From Calycina herbarum (lineage: Eukaryota > Ascomycota > Leotiomycetes > Helotiales > Pezizellaceae): 64,000 nucleotides of DNA. Position 1 is the stretch's first letter. Every line of letters begins with the position of its first letter. Position numbers and translations under genes: made by a program. The notes below the pieces were generated by a model. The model did not search any database. It was not told the DNA's origin and saw nothing but the letters and a program-made list of their open reading frames with translations. The DNA lies in NCBI GenBank assembly GCA_001414485.1, contig LLEY01000085.1, positions 62,001-126,000 on the forward strand, written 5' to 3'. Of this stretch, positions 10,197 to 21,780 are shown one piece after another.

Positions 10197-10544
10197 TTTT
10201 GAATGTATGCACATGAGGTTGTGCCTTTGGTTAAATTAAGAGGTTTGAGGGAAGCAACGAGGTGTGGCGTCCAGTTGAGCTCCAGATTGAGGATGGTAGG
10301 AACTATTTATAAACACGTGTGGGCACGCGCATAGGGCTGAGTCGTTTATCTCACTTCACTGGACATTTGCGCTGCTCTAGCTTTATTGAATTATGCTAGA
10401 GTTAAATTATTTTGTGTTATTGCCATTCGCTGGGTGAAAGAGTGTCTGCGGGGACTGAAAAGAACGTCCTATTTTGTTCCCTCAAAAAGAAAACTGAATC
10501 CCAAATAAAACTAAAACTTAGAAATTAAAATAGATGAGCTTCTA
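10197..10544. other. Upstream region of the 8766-10135 gene
   Basis: Contains 'tatttataaacacgtgtg' around 10303-10320, possible promoter text. It matches the duplicate at about 11690-11715, where 'cttatagacgtgttc' occurs. 'tatctcacttcactggac' (10348-10365) is also echoed at 11736 ('tatctcacttcaact'). Confidence 0.4.
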
Positions 10545-11075
10545 CAGTGAGTTGCGAGTTAAACTTGAATTTGCCTACTTTTTTTGTAATCCGAGCTTTT
10601 TTTTATCAAGGCTTTCTCCCTCTTTTCTTTAGAAGACAGAAAATAAAAGTACTCTAAAAGAGACGAGGCCTAGCTAGAAAGAAGCGCTATATCTAATTAT
10701 CTCTCTTCTATATAATTTATTAATTTAAAATAAGTATAATAAAAGTAAACTAAAAGATAAATAATTCTTAAAACAACCCCTTTTCTTAAAAAGATTTTAA
10801 ATTTTTTCCCACTACCCCTGTAAGGTCGACAAGCTATGCTAAGACCCTGTAAAAATCAAGACAGATATAAAATTGTCTGTTTTTGTCCTATAAAGTTTAT
10901 AGAGTATAAGGGGAGATATAAGCCTCTTCTTTCCTGTTCTTATAAATAGTATATCATATGTTGTTGTTAATTAATAGGTAAAAGAGTGCCTAAAAAGGGG
11001 AAATCAAGGAATTTTCTCAAAAAGCTCGGATTACAAAAAACGTGGGCAAATTCAAGCTTAACTCGCAGCTCACTG
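10545..11075. mobile_element. MITE with ~60-bp TIRs and TA target duplication
   Basis: The left end 'cagtgagttgcgagttaaac' and the reverse complement of the right end, 'cagtgagctgcgagttaagc', match. The match continues through 'ttgaatttgcc' and 'ttttttgtaatccgagcttttt'. The element is 531 bp and is flanked by TA on both sides (10543-10544, 11076-11077). The interior is AT-rich without a coding frame. This is the structure of a non-autonomous Tc1/mariner-type element. No autonomous partner with the same ends was recognised in this window. Confidence 0.85.
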
Positions 11076-11860
11076 TATTCTATTGTTAGTTTGCTATTAA
11101 TAACTTCTTCTATATTTTATGCATATTTTTGTCGTCTCGTTTCGACGTTCTAATGGTCTTTTGGTAGGGTGCGCCGCGAGAAGAAAATACGTCACTTTTC
11201 CGTCTCTACAGAGAGAGTACACACAATAGAGGTGTTAAGGGAGAATTAAGTCTCAGCTTAGGATGGGGTCTATCCTGATAAATCTTCCACCGCACATTTC
11301 ATAGCAAATAGTAACGGCTACCTTGTGGTTTAGAGAAGCACCATACTCGAGAAAGTAGGCACAAATTTCTAGTCAATTCACTAGAAATCTTCGGCGAGCG
11401 TCCAATAAATTCAGGTCCCCCTGTATCTCGGTTAAAAAGAATTATACGATCATTCAAATTCCAAGTTACTATCCTCCAACAACTCCTCGGGAAACTCACC
11501 TATTTCCCAGCTCGTATCCTGGACACTCTCGTCGATGGGCGCCATTTCTGGATGTATTATTACGTTTCTTAAAGAAAACAAGATCTAGATGAATCCTATG
11601 AGATCTAGTAGGTCGAAAAAGTTTTCGTAAATCAAGGTTGGTGTTTGTGTTGAGGATTGAGTTGAGTTCCGAAATACGGCGGTTGGGAAATGCTTATAGA
11701 CGTGTTCTTCCACACGCATAAAGACAGAGGGAATTATCTCACTTCAACTTAATGTTTGTTCTGACCTGGCTTTTCCTAAATAGCACGTTTGGCTCCGTTG
11801 GTTCATAAACATTCCCTGGGTGAAGAGGTATTTGGGCACACAATAGAAGTGTTGAAGGTG
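11076..11860. repeat. Duplicate of the 8766-10135 gene's 5' flank
   Basis: 11500-11860 resembles 10130-10450 in the same order: 'gcgccatttctggatgtat' against 'gccgccatttttgaatgtat', 'cttatagacgtgtt' against 'tttataaacacgtgt', and 'tccctgggtgaag' against 'tcgctgggtgaaag'. On the minus strand it carries a 31-codon frame (11450-11545; MAPIDESVQDTSWEIG, then EFPEELLEDSNLEFE) with a gtgagt donor inside. No gene body follows, so this is the 5' remnant of a lost paralogue. Confidence 0.55.
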
Positions 11861-12582
11861 GGATCTTCCTAGAGAACCAAAATGTTATCAAAGATACCTT
11901 TTCAGGACCAGTGGTTGTCTAGCCACCCAATCTCCGTGTTCCGTTGGTCGGTCTTCCAATAAAAAGCTTGAGTTCTTTTCTAATACGGCACCCATAATAT
12001 GTATAACTTGTATTTCTGGTCTTGTAACCCTTTGAAGGCAATTTTCTTGATTACTTCCTTTAATGCTGATCTATATGTTAGATCATACCACGAGGCTTTT
12101 TGGGGGTATCATAGGGTCTTGGGAATAGTTATCTCTCTAGGCTTGGTATCAATGTAGGTAGATCTGGTTAACACAACAAAGACTTAATACAATAGCAAGT
12201 ATTTTACAAGAAATTTTATTATGTGATATTCCTCTGGCGCTATGTGAAATTTTACAGGAACCATAGCAATTTCCCTCAAGCCCAAAGCACCAAAAGACCT
12301 ATTCCAGAAAACACCAAGAAACCTCAAAGAGAGACAAAATTGTGTACAAATTGCTCAAAGAAACTCCACGCAGAAAACGAGAAATGTAGCTACAGAAGAT
12401 CCCCAGGACCATTTTCTTAATATTTTAGGCCGCTTATTTATCGGCATATCACCGACTGGAGACCCGAGTCAGTAAGAAACCAGGCTTATCCTTCTCATTT
12501 TGGAGAGGAGAAGTAGTCAAATTAACGAGATCTAAAGTGTGAATTGGTAAGTATGGACAGTTGCCAAAGGGGGAGTCAAAAC
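11861..12582. other. Intergenic, no gene seen
   Basis: No supported gene. The 65-codon plus-strand frame at 12223-12420 (Asn/Lys/Pro-rich) has no supporting feature. Confidence 0.3.
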
Positions 12583-13859
12583 TTACTTGGACTTTGGCGA
12601 ACCCTCGCTCGTGGTCATTTTGCGAAGCTTTTCTGGTCTTGGTCGAATCATCTTTTCAGACTCCTCATCATCGGTGAAAATAACATCCTCGCCATTGGCA
12701 ATAGCCTTTTCTCGGCGCTCTTCCTCTTTGCGTTCCCTTTTTTGGAGGGTTTTGACGCGTCGGAGGCTTAGTCCATACGCTCTAGTTACAAACGTAGTTC
12801 TCTCTTCCTCTATGATGCGTACAACGGCTTCATGGTGATTCCTCTTTTCGACAGTGAGACTGTCAATGTAGGATTGAACGGACTGGTCATCGATGGCTCC
12901 ATCGTACCGGGGGTTAGATCGCTTTACCTTTTCGTAGAGAGTATACTCCCGATCAGGAAACCTAAGAAGATTTGGCCCCAATATGCTCCAATGCTTACCC
13001 TCATCCTTGTTATCAATTTCGCGCCCAGATCTATAGAAACCCTTGATGTTTCTCTTTTTCGCGCTACCGGATGGTTCAATCTCGCCAGGACGTGCTCGCT
13101 TTCTGGGAGTCGAAGTTGCTGGACGGGAAGTCAACTCGTTCGGAGTCGTTGGAGTAGTCTTTGCCTGACGACTAGTTGTCTTTGGCGTCATTACTTTTCG
13201 GCCACGAGCGATACTTGGCTTCTTTGTGGGGGTCACTGGAGCAGATACCGAGCCTGTGTCTCGAACTTTAGGAAAATAAACATATATTTTCGGATATGGG
13301 TCTCTTGAGATGGGTGGATACTTACCCAGTTGATATTGGCTACCGCTGTTTTGCATTCCAAACCACTGCTGGTCAAAAGAGGAAAGTTGGCGTTCGAGAG
13401 TGGCCCAAATGGTGTCTATTGTGCCTCTAGTGTTAGGGCATAATCATGTATTTTATGCAAAAATTTCAGCTGAACTTACCTGTGAGAATCGATTGCTCAT
13501 TTAGGTTCAATACTGCTTTTTGAAGCGTTAGTTGGACGACCACGTATTGAAAAAAGAATATAAACTCCTGGGAGTAACAAACCTTGTTGAGTCTCACCAA
13601 AATAATTGTACACATTGCCATGATTGTTGGGTGGATAGCTGACTGAGGGCTCAATATTGAAGTTAGACGAGAGAAATGGGTCTTGCTCCGCCGAGTAGCC
13701 ACTCGAAAAAGGTGCATCAAGATTCTCTTGAGAGGAAGTGTCAACGTTGATGTTTGATAGAAGTGTATTGAAAATTGTGCCATCAGACAAAGACAGATTG
13801 GCCATCTCGCAGTGGGGCGTTAGTGATTGACCAGAAGGTTCTGTTGAATGGTTGTCCAT
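12583..13859 (-). CDS. GxHW family protein, intact paralogue
   Basis: Function not recognised. The start MDNHSTEPSGQS is at 13859. Introns are 13513-13582 (gtttgt...actaac...cag, 70 nt) and 13425-13479 (gtaagt...ctaac...gag, 55 nt). A third possible intron at 13266-13325 (gtaagt...aaag, 60 nt, frame-neutral) would shorten the product from 383 to 363 aa. The N-terminus is Ser/Asn-rich and the middle is Thr/Pro/Lys/Arg-rich (RKVMTPKTTSRQAKTTPTTP), looking disordered and basic. The conserved block KGFYRSGREID, GKHWSILGPNLLRFPDRE follows. A long charged helix (LQKRERKEEERREKAIANGE) and an acidic patch (FTDDEESEK) precede the basic end. The stop directly overlaps a gtaagt, so a tiny last exon is possible. 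A nuclear location is inferred from the basic stretches. Confidence 0.7.
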
Positions 13860-16633
13860 TGTAAGTAGATTCGCAATCAGCGACTTGTGGTAGAAAGGTA
13901 AGAGTGTTGGGTGTGAAAGGGAGAGTGGGTGTTGGGTAGATAGTGAAGATTGAAGACGGTGCAGAGAGAAGGGGATGGATGTTGGAAAGTTTGGGAAGCA
14001 AAAAGAGGTATTTATACTTTGTGCGACCATTGCTAGCGCCTCCTCGCCTAGGCTCACGCTCAGTTGATGAGGGGACCATACAAGCGGCACCTCGTACCAA
14101 CCCAGCCTCCTTCTTACACCTCAAATATTTTGCATGCCACAACGTATTTTATATGCAGATAAAAATTTATCTGAACATTTGAACAACATATTTGTACCTC
14201 AAAGTTAATCTTGTGCACAAAGAAAGTCAGAACCCTGAGATAATATGGAGTGTTGGTGGTTGATATGTTTTGAGGTGTAGCAGTCAATGCGGGTTGGCGG
14301 GTAGACCACCATCTTGGAATAACGTCACATCCCCTCACATATGGAAGACAGGAACTCGACCCAAATGACCCTCCAAAAGTGGCCTTAGAAATGTAATTTA
14401 CGGATCTTAACCCTCGGCCTTTTGGAAAATTAGGTTACCAGCCACCCCGCTGTAGTCTCTTCGCTTTGAAAGAAATTGACTTGTGTAAATTATTTCTGAG
14501 TCTTCGAAATTGCGAAATTTGTTTCTGGTCTACCAAAATGTAGTATTTGAACTTGAGAAAATGTGCAATTGCAGAGTAATATTTTCGACCATAGCAGAAT
14601 TGCGACATGGCGGAGCTGTTCAACTTACCGATAGCCTTCCCGCAAATTCCCGTCACCAAGCCTTTGTCTAACAAGAGTGAGACTTTCCCTCTCGGTCACT
14701 GCAGAGATTTGGAGGTCGATCTCGATTCCGAGTTTATTATGGATTGGCTTGGGATTCTCGGTCGGACTTGAAAGCTCTCGATTGCTCTGTCGCAGGGAGG
14801 AGGTGGTGTCGCAGTAGGCATCCGTAGAATACACACACACTGGTGCGCTGAAGACACGAAGTAGTTCTGATAGAATGAATGATTTGATCTTAAATTGAAC
14901 CTTCACGCTCTGCGAGCTTGTCCGTAATACTCTAGATCCAGTCATTGCTGCTTGCTTCTCGCCACATCAGTATCAGCTAGTGACCATCGAAGTCTTCCTT
15001 CAAACCTTTAAATGCTGAAAACTCCTAATAACCCAGTATTTCCTTTGACGAACACTATGGCGGATACGCCTCTGAGTCCATCGTGTCTATCCGATCGCGA
15101 TCTCGCGGCGGGAGGTTGTGCTAAGGGCGGTCGCAGACTCGCTGCTTTTGCGCTTCCATTGCATCAAATGCCCGCCCATACTTTGAAGGTTCTCTATCTT
15201 TCCACCAACTGGATAAAATTTCTAGGAATTTGCGCAGCGATTGTTCGTGAGAGTTCTATATGTCGCGCGTGGAGAATCACACAACAGCTTCTATGTCGCC
15301 AGCTCGAATCGTGAAAGAAAGCACTGGGAGAGACGATATTTTCAAACCATACATGTTGAGCAAGCTGTAGAGAATCTATAAAGGCGTAAGAGTAGATACA
15401 TTTCTAAAAATGAAGGGAGAAGCCCGCGACCAGGAGTTCGTCGAAAACTACACGTCGCAAAACATCCATCTAAAAATCGAGTAACACGTTTTGAACTGTT
15501 TCCGGACATACTTTACATCCATAGTCAGCTTATACTTGTACGCGAAGAAATATGATGGCACTTTGGGGTTGCATCAAAGATGCGTCAGGTTCGGCTCGTT
15601 AATTATGCAATACAGGAAGGCAAAACAGCAGGCGATTAAACCTTGCATATCAACTGGGAGTAACAGGGAGTTTCCGGAATAGATCCGGAGTCTGTACGTA
15701 CAAAATAGTGCGGTCGGAGCTCGATTAGAATCGCTGGAAGACTGCTTGTGGTAGAGGATTGTTCCGGCGGTATAGGAAGATTCCCCAACCCTCGTTGACC
15801 ATCTGGTTGCGGCAGAAGCTCCGCAGCAAACATATCTACTCATAAATGCATGGCTCTTTATCGAGTCAAATGCGTTTTGTTGTTGGAAGCTCAGAGGGAA
15901 ATAGCTGTTGTGAGAAACGAGTTCGTCGAGCAGGAAAGTTTCAAAGGTCCCCTACTTCACGAAATAATTAAACGAGAAGAAGAAGCTGCGGATGCATGAG
16001 TACTTCTATCAATAACTGGGAATGCTGTGGGAGTTATCTAAAAATGAGCTGAGAAGATAACCTTCCTAAACCATCACCTCGCACAAAACGTTGCAACAAA
16101 AACACGATACGTTTACATTGGGTACTTGGAGGAGAGAATCAAATTACTGCAGAGTGGTTGAATAGAACTCCGGGATGTTTAGAGGGAAAGCTCAAACTCA
16201 TATATTTCAGGACCTTGGTGGAAGTTTTACCAAACACCAGCTGAGCCTAACATTGCCATGTGGGAAGCCATCACATCATGCTAACAATTACAAAGCTAAC
16301 GGTCATTAATTTATTGCAAACGATCGAGTAATTGTGCCAAAACATTAGACACAAGTCACTCATCATTGAGGCTTGATATTTGGGGTCAAGTTCTTGTTTT
16401 CGTGTGTTCATTTCAATAAACATGTATGGGGCAATCACGTTGTGGTCTAGTCATTCGACTGAAAAATAGAATTCCTCGCTATAATGATACAACAGATCAC
16501 GTTTTGACTTATCATTCCATTCGAAATGTGACAATATTCTCCATTCGATTCATGCGTTACGCTTCGGTTGCTCATCGCGAGTATTAAATCTTGACACTAC
16601 ACGCTCAAGGGTATCTTCGCAAACACAAAATTC
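13860..16633. other. 2.8 kb without a confident gene
   Basis: A minus-strand exon-like frame at 14945-14625 (MTGSRVLRTSSQSVKVQFK, 106 codons) ends near a good gtaagt donor at about 14637, but no partner exon was recognised. The plus frame at 15012-15314 and both-strand frames at 15490-15843 have no protein-like pattern. 13940-14100 is GA-rich upstream DNA of the 12583-13859 gene. This may be decayed gene sequence. Confidence 0.3.
14625..14945 (-). other. Possible isolated exon, unknown
   Basis: An ATG-initiated frame with plausible composition (SLRQSNRELSSPTENPKP; EIDLQISAVTERESLTLV) runs to GDGNLREGY and meets gtaagt at about 14637. No domain was recognised and no following exon could be joined. 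It could be the first exon of a small or broken gene. Confidence 0.25.
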
Positions 16634-17745
16634 CTACATTCCAAAAGTCCAAATATCCTCACGCACCGTCCAACATCTCCGTAGATTACTTGGGCGACAT
16701 CGATAATATCCCAGCCTCTTATCCCTCATAAGCTTCCTTTCCGCCTCGTTTATCGAAACCTCCTCAATCTTTATTCTTTCCTCCTTGAGCTCCATCCATT
16801 GTTTGAAGCTAATGCTGGACATATGCGTTTGTCCAACTGTGAATTTTTTATCCTGGTATCGATATTGTTTGCTTTCGCAGACACCTAATGGGCGATTGGG
16901 CATGGGTTCTCGAACCGGTTCATCGGTGAGGTCCAGACCCATACAGTGGTGTGGGAGGTTCGCTCGTGGTACTGTCGTTAAATAGTGTTCCAGCGTGAGG
17001 CTAAAGTTCTCCGCGTCCTGGTATAAGTTGTCTGAAGATGGTATGAAAGTTTTGTCGCCGACGAAAACTGGCTGTGCTGTGAGTTCCGGTGTGATATCTT
17101 CCGGTTCCTTGGAATTCTTGGTGAGCTCCTCATCCTTTTTGATAAATGTAAATTTGAACTCTTTTGCTGAGTCATTTTTACTGTTCTCCGTGTTGGTGGT
17201 GGTTATTTCCGAGTCCCCAAAGGACCAGGCTTCCAGCATTTCGATGAGTGGATCCAGGAGCGGCTGGTTTTGAAGTTGGCATATAGCATAACATTGATAA
17301 CAGAAGAAAACCATGGCAAGAAAAATGCTTACGTCGAATGTGTATATGGCGGTGGATTCGTCAGAGTCGGTCGTATCTGAGGAAGGGCCAACCGTTGTTT
17401 GATAGGTATATGAGTCAAGCTCTTCGAAGAAGTAAGGATTGTTCTCGAAGTCGTCGTCGACATCGGAGTTCTGGGTCGAGGTGGTTTCGATTGAGGTTTC
17501 GCTTCTGAGCAGGGGACTGACGGATTCCTGTAATGGCATTAGTATACAACGAAAATTATATGGCGCAGTGGGAGGCTTACATTAGAAGACTCCATTTCTG
17601 GAACTGTGCCAAATTCTTCATTGACCTCGTCGGCCCAGTCAAAATCATCATCATCTTGCATGAAGGCTGGCCATGTGTTTTCTTTAACGTTATCGGTTGG
17701 CATTTTTGTTATGCCGACAGGATTGGTTTTTTGAGTGGAACTCAT
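16634..17745 (-). CDS. W-motif protein (YR-x-SNLR-x-x-W), unknown function
   Basis: Function not recognised. Exon 1 is 17745-17581 (MSSTQKTNPVGITKMPTDN, then the acidic MQDDDDFDWADEVNEEFG). The intron at 17528-17580 (gtaagc...attacag, 53 nt) is phase 0. The second exon runs to the stop at 16634. A frame-neutral 69-nt segment at 17264-17332 (gtaagc...ccag) is probably a second intron, because reading through adds a hydrophobic FLAMVFFCYQCYAIC absent from the style of the rest. With it removed the product is 329 aa, otherwise 352 aa. The C-terminal third contains MGLDLTDEPVREPMPNRP, FKQWMELKEERIKIEEVS and GYYRCRPSNLRRCWT. The last motif recurs in 21781-22743 and, weaker, in 18958-20136. There is no signal peptide. 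Confidence 0.65.
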
Positions 17746-18957
17746 GCTGCTCGAAAGAAGGGAGCGAGTCTTGCGCAGTATTGGTTGTGTACTGATGTAA
17801 AAGTGTGTTGATTGAAATTTCGAATCGAATCGTCGGGAAATAGATGGTATGTTGGTGGAAGCACAGAATGGTGTTCGGTATCTGGTTTTTTCTCTGGGAG
17901 AAGAAAATTTGGGGAAAAGATATATCGAGTGTTACTAAATAAACCGGTGTGGCCTAGCGTAACGGGGATGAATTAGGCAACGAACTACTAACTGCCTTAT
18001 GCACACTACATTCACCCGGACTTTGCAAGAAAGTTGAAGAGCATCGGCGCTTATTCGCTTAGCTTCGATCGAGGGTGTGGCGGGTGTGGCGCTCAGGGGA
18101 GAGCGCCAAGGCTAAACAATTGGTTTGTTACTCCACATTTCCCACATTTTTCTTTATACCCTTAGGCTAACTAAGACAGGGTGAATTTGATTTACCCCTA
18201 AACCACTCAAAGGATATATATTTGAAGTTGCATTTCATTGGTTTGCTTTGGTCACGCAGGGCACTTGTTTCTAACTAACAATTAACTTACCCGTATTAGT
18301 GTAGTAGATTGTGAGTCACTAGTAATGACAAGTGAATTCAAAAAAGACCCGCCAAGGCTGGCACTTTTCTCCTTGGAGGATAATTTTTTCACAGAGAACC
18401 ATATCAGAATATCCACGTAGAGTTCTTTGTTCATAGCTCGGTAAAATCAAAATCAATTTCCCAAGTTTCCGTGCTAGTATGGAAGTGCAATGGAGAAGAA
18501 CCAGTTCATTGTCCCAAGTACTTTTGTGCACAGATTACCATCCCATCAGAACCCCTCTGGCCATCAATAAAACCCAATGCGAAAAACAGTCCCTTCTTCA
18601 ATACCCCCCATGCAGATACGCGATATCCATTCTGTTCATGTTCTATAGCATGCATCCATCCAGTTTTCGCAATCTTCCCATTATCAAATGACCTCTCCTG
18701 AGTAAAGCAGCAACTGTGCATGACCAGCAACTATGCATGACCTATCTCAGCATAACCGATCTCCACTGTATCATCCGAAGATTCCAATAACCATCGCAAT
18801 TGACCAAATCAGCGAACCAGCGAAACTGTGAAAGCGCGTGAAACCCCCAGAAAACCCTCTTCCCAGAATAACCGATTTAGATCTCACCATCTGAAGAATC
18901 CACTTTCCATTCAATGTCCGCAATCAAGAGTAATTTTGAAATCGCCAGAACACCCCA
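17746..18957. other. Intergenic, no confident gene
   Basis: Upstream DNA of 16634-17745 and downstream DNA of 18958-20136. Two minus-strand frames (18319-18531 and 18506-18730) and their plus-strand shadows have no protein-like pattern. 'gggtgtggcgggtgtggcgctca' text near 18074-18095 is a short GC-rich patch. Confidence 0.3.
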
Positions 18958-20136
18958 CTAGAAGCGTTGAAGAACTTCCTTCCTAGCACGGCCAATTTCA
19001 ACCTCCTCGTCTGAGAGATCTACACTATCCCATTCGTCTAAATCGGTATCATTATCCAAATCGGACGGGCTATCATTGGTAGATGGAGCAAGCCAGCAGC
19101 ATCGCAATCCTGAAGGAACACTGACGCGATATGGTGAAAGAGAGGAAATCTCTAAAAGTGCAATCTCTCCCTTAGTAACTGTCACCTCTTTGTATTTGAA
19201 TCCTGCTAGGAACATTTCCTCCTCCTCCATCGCTTGCTGTTCTGCACGAAGTCTTTGTGTAGGTGTGATGTTTGGGGGCGAGCTGTTGAAAGAGTCTGGG
19301 TCGTCGGCTTCACTTTCGGTTTGCGTGGTCGCCGTAGATGTGTTTGGAACTGGTGTCTGGCTACCAGATGTTTCCCCTGACAAAGAACGTGTATTAGCGG
19401 GTGATTGATTGGGAGATCCCGAGAGGCGTGCTTGTTGGTTTCTGGTTCCCTTTCTGGAGAATGCTCGTGCTGTTGAGAAGGCAGGGCGTGGTGATGGTGG
19501 AGGTGGAGGTGGAGGAAGATCTGCAGGAGGCTCACCTGCTACCGATTGACTTGAAGATTGTTCGCTGATCTGGTCGTCTTCATTATCATCATTATCATCG
19601 TCCTCTTGGATATCCGTGCTTCTTTCGATCTGTAAGAGCTCATCCAGCGACATGTCCCCAAAGTGCTCTTCGTCAGATGAGGAAGACGACGATGAATCTA
19701 GGAAATCGAGCTCCATGTTTTCTTGTGCATCTGCAGGGAGGGAAGAGACTCCAGGCTCTTCTATCTCTTCGTCGGCGTCGTCAACGTCTGTTGCAAGTTG
19801 TGTTGGATTCATTGTGCAAGTTTCGTGGAGCAAAATGTTGGAGTGAAAATTGGTTGGGGTTGAAGATGAAGGTGGTGTTGAAAGGGGTGTTGGTGAGATT
19901 GGCGAGACTGGCGAAGGGGAACGTGTGGGGGAAGAAGACAAAGGTGACACCGACCGCGTTGGTGGGGAGTGAGGTATCCTTAACGTATGTATTGCTTGCA
20001 TCTCTTCAGGGTCTTGAAACCCACCACCATACTCTCCAACAAAAATATTCTCATAATGCATTGCTTCTTCTTCCAGAAACCAAGTGGCATAATCTGGAGC
20101 TTCAAATGTTCGTATAAGTAAGCGCATCGTATCCAT
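18958..20136 (-). CDS. Acidic Ser/Pro-rich W-motif protein
   Basis: A single open frame of 392 aa starting MDTMRLLIRTFEAPDYATW; function not recognised. The middle is low-complexity: Pro/Ser runs (SPTRSPSPVSPISPTP), a Ser run followed by DEEHFGDMSLDELLQIE, an acidic tract (EDDDNDDNEDDQ) and a poly-Pro stretch (LPPPPPPPSPRP). Near the C-terminus EMFLAGFKYKEVTVTKGEI precedes SPYRVSVPSGLRCCWLAPS, resembling the motif GYYRCRPSNLRRCW of 16634-17745. An acidic tail (DNDTDLDEWDSVDLSDEEVE) follows. No signal peptide or membrane segment is seen. An ATG at about 20152 followed by gtaagc hints at a small upstream exon, so the start is moderately certain. Confidence 0.6.
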   Translation of the reverse strand: MDTMRLLIRTFEAPDYATWFLEEEAMHYENIFVGEYGGGFQDPEEMQAIHTLRIPHSPPTRSVSPLSSSPTRSPSPVSPISPTPLSTPPSSSTPTNFHSNILLHETCTMNPTQLATDVDDADEEIEEPGVSSLPADAQENMELDFLDSSSSSSSDEEHFGDMSLDELLQIERSTDIQEDDDNDDNEDDQISEQSSSQSVAGEPPADLPPPPPPPSPRPAFSTARAFSRKGTRNQQARLSGSPNQSPANTRSLSGETSGSQTPVPNTSTATTQTESEADDPDSFNSSPPNITPTQRLRAEQQAMEEEEMFLAGFKYKEVTVTKGEIALLEISSLSPYRVSVPSGLRCCWLAPSTNDSPSDLDNDTDLDEWDSVDLSDEEVEIGRARKEVLQRF

Positions 20137-21780
20137 GGGTTATTCCCAGCTTACCCTGTTGAGTATCCATCGCGTAATATCTTTTGGTGTGCTCAACTGA
20201 TGGTTCCTTTCGTTTATTGATTCTTGCGAGTTGAGTTTTCTTCTCCAAAAGAGGAGTTCGATGGTGTTGAAAAGATTATTAGAGCACTTGTCAATAAATA
20301 AGATTACTTGACAAGGTCTAAAGCTTTTCATCATAGTGAATCGGTCTCGTTCATTTTCCAACGGTTTCCATCGACGCCTTTGCACTGCTCCATGGGTGTT
20401 TGTTTCGAAGATCTAGATATTAAGTGACCATTTAAATGTTTTCAAATAGAAAAACATGTACTTAAAACTCTAGAAAAGTGCTTGAAGAGGACATAAGGAA
20501 AAAACTCTTTGCTGAAGTCATCAAATGTAATCCAGGTGAATGCTTAACCTGGGCTTCCTTCAGATCTGTGACGTCTCCAAATGCACGAGGAGAAATTATC
20601 CACGCAATGAAGCTCAATGCACTTCTTATCATTGAACAAGGGAACTTTATTGTGCACAAAAACCCACCAGAGCTGTTGAAGTTAAGATTCAGCTGGACAC
20701 TTCATCATAATTCTTTGAGCTCTATTCAAAATCACGTAAGAAGCCATTGGAAGTATTGCAGCCGCAGGTTTCAGTGAATAGGTCTACTGTAATCGTTCAT
20801 CAACAAAAATGTTCCAGTGGAAGAGAGATGGGATGGAAGAGGGCCTGTCACGTGACATGCCTCGAACCGCGAAAGACGCACACCCAGAGGGACACTATTC
20901 GAAGTCCCGAGATACCCTCAATATAAGATATTAAACACGATTGAGGTATGAAGTACTTCAGAGAAGTCTTTCGTACTCGTTGAGCCCACCAGGTGGTGCA
21001 CTCATTCGTGAGAAAAGGTTTGATGCTTGAGAACACTAAAACACTTAAAAAGAAAGCTGCCAATTACGATAAAAAGCATGACTCCAGCAAAAATAACGAC
21101 TAGAACGTATTTATTCCCCCTAAACTCCCATCTATTGCGTACTTGATTGCTGTGTTTCGGTGTTGGCAAGCACGAAGCATATTCTCACGAATGAGTGCAC
21201 CCTTGGTGGCCTTGTATGTACGAACCAGTAGAGTAATGCCACGATGAGCCTCACATACCAAGACCCATATACTGTGGAAAAATTGGAGCTCTTTTGGTGC
21301 CTCATATTCACACATCCATCAAAACGAGGGCTGGTTGGTCACAATACCCCCATGGAATTGTAGGTCCCAGGTCGTTCTCTAAATTGAATTCTAAAATAAC
21401 CTACAAGAATTACCATCCCCCGCCTACATGAGTTAAGAGCTCCGAGCTGGTTAGGAAGGAGCAGCCCAGAATTTCGACTTTTGGATTGACTGAGACACCC
21501 TTCCATGTTCTGAGGATGGTGGCTCTTTCCCTTTCGGGGTGAAGTTCTGAAATCGGCCAACTACCTAAAACCACTAACTTCCAGCTTATCATTCTGGCAG
21601 CTGTAGCCCCTTCTGTAACGTTGGGTTCAAAGCACAATCTTTGATGCAGCTAGCAATAAGCCGAGCACATAGACGCCGTACGTAGCACTCGCAATTAAGT
21701 AGACTCTTCACCACCCGGAAATGGTTCAAATTCAATGTAACAATCCAACAGTTCCAATCCATTCCACTCCATCCCATTTA
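20137..21780. other. Intergenic with two exon-like fragments
   Basis: The plus-strand frame at 20478-20777 reads MLEEDIRKKLFAEVIKC, ECLTWASFRSVTSP and NALLIIEQGNFIVHK, coding-like but unrecognised. The minus-strand frame at 21315-21100 reads YEAPKELQFFHSIWVLVC, KATKGALIRENMLRAC and KYAIDGSLGGINTF, also coding-like. Neither joins to other exons, so both may be gene debris. The rest shows nothing. Confidence 0.25.
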
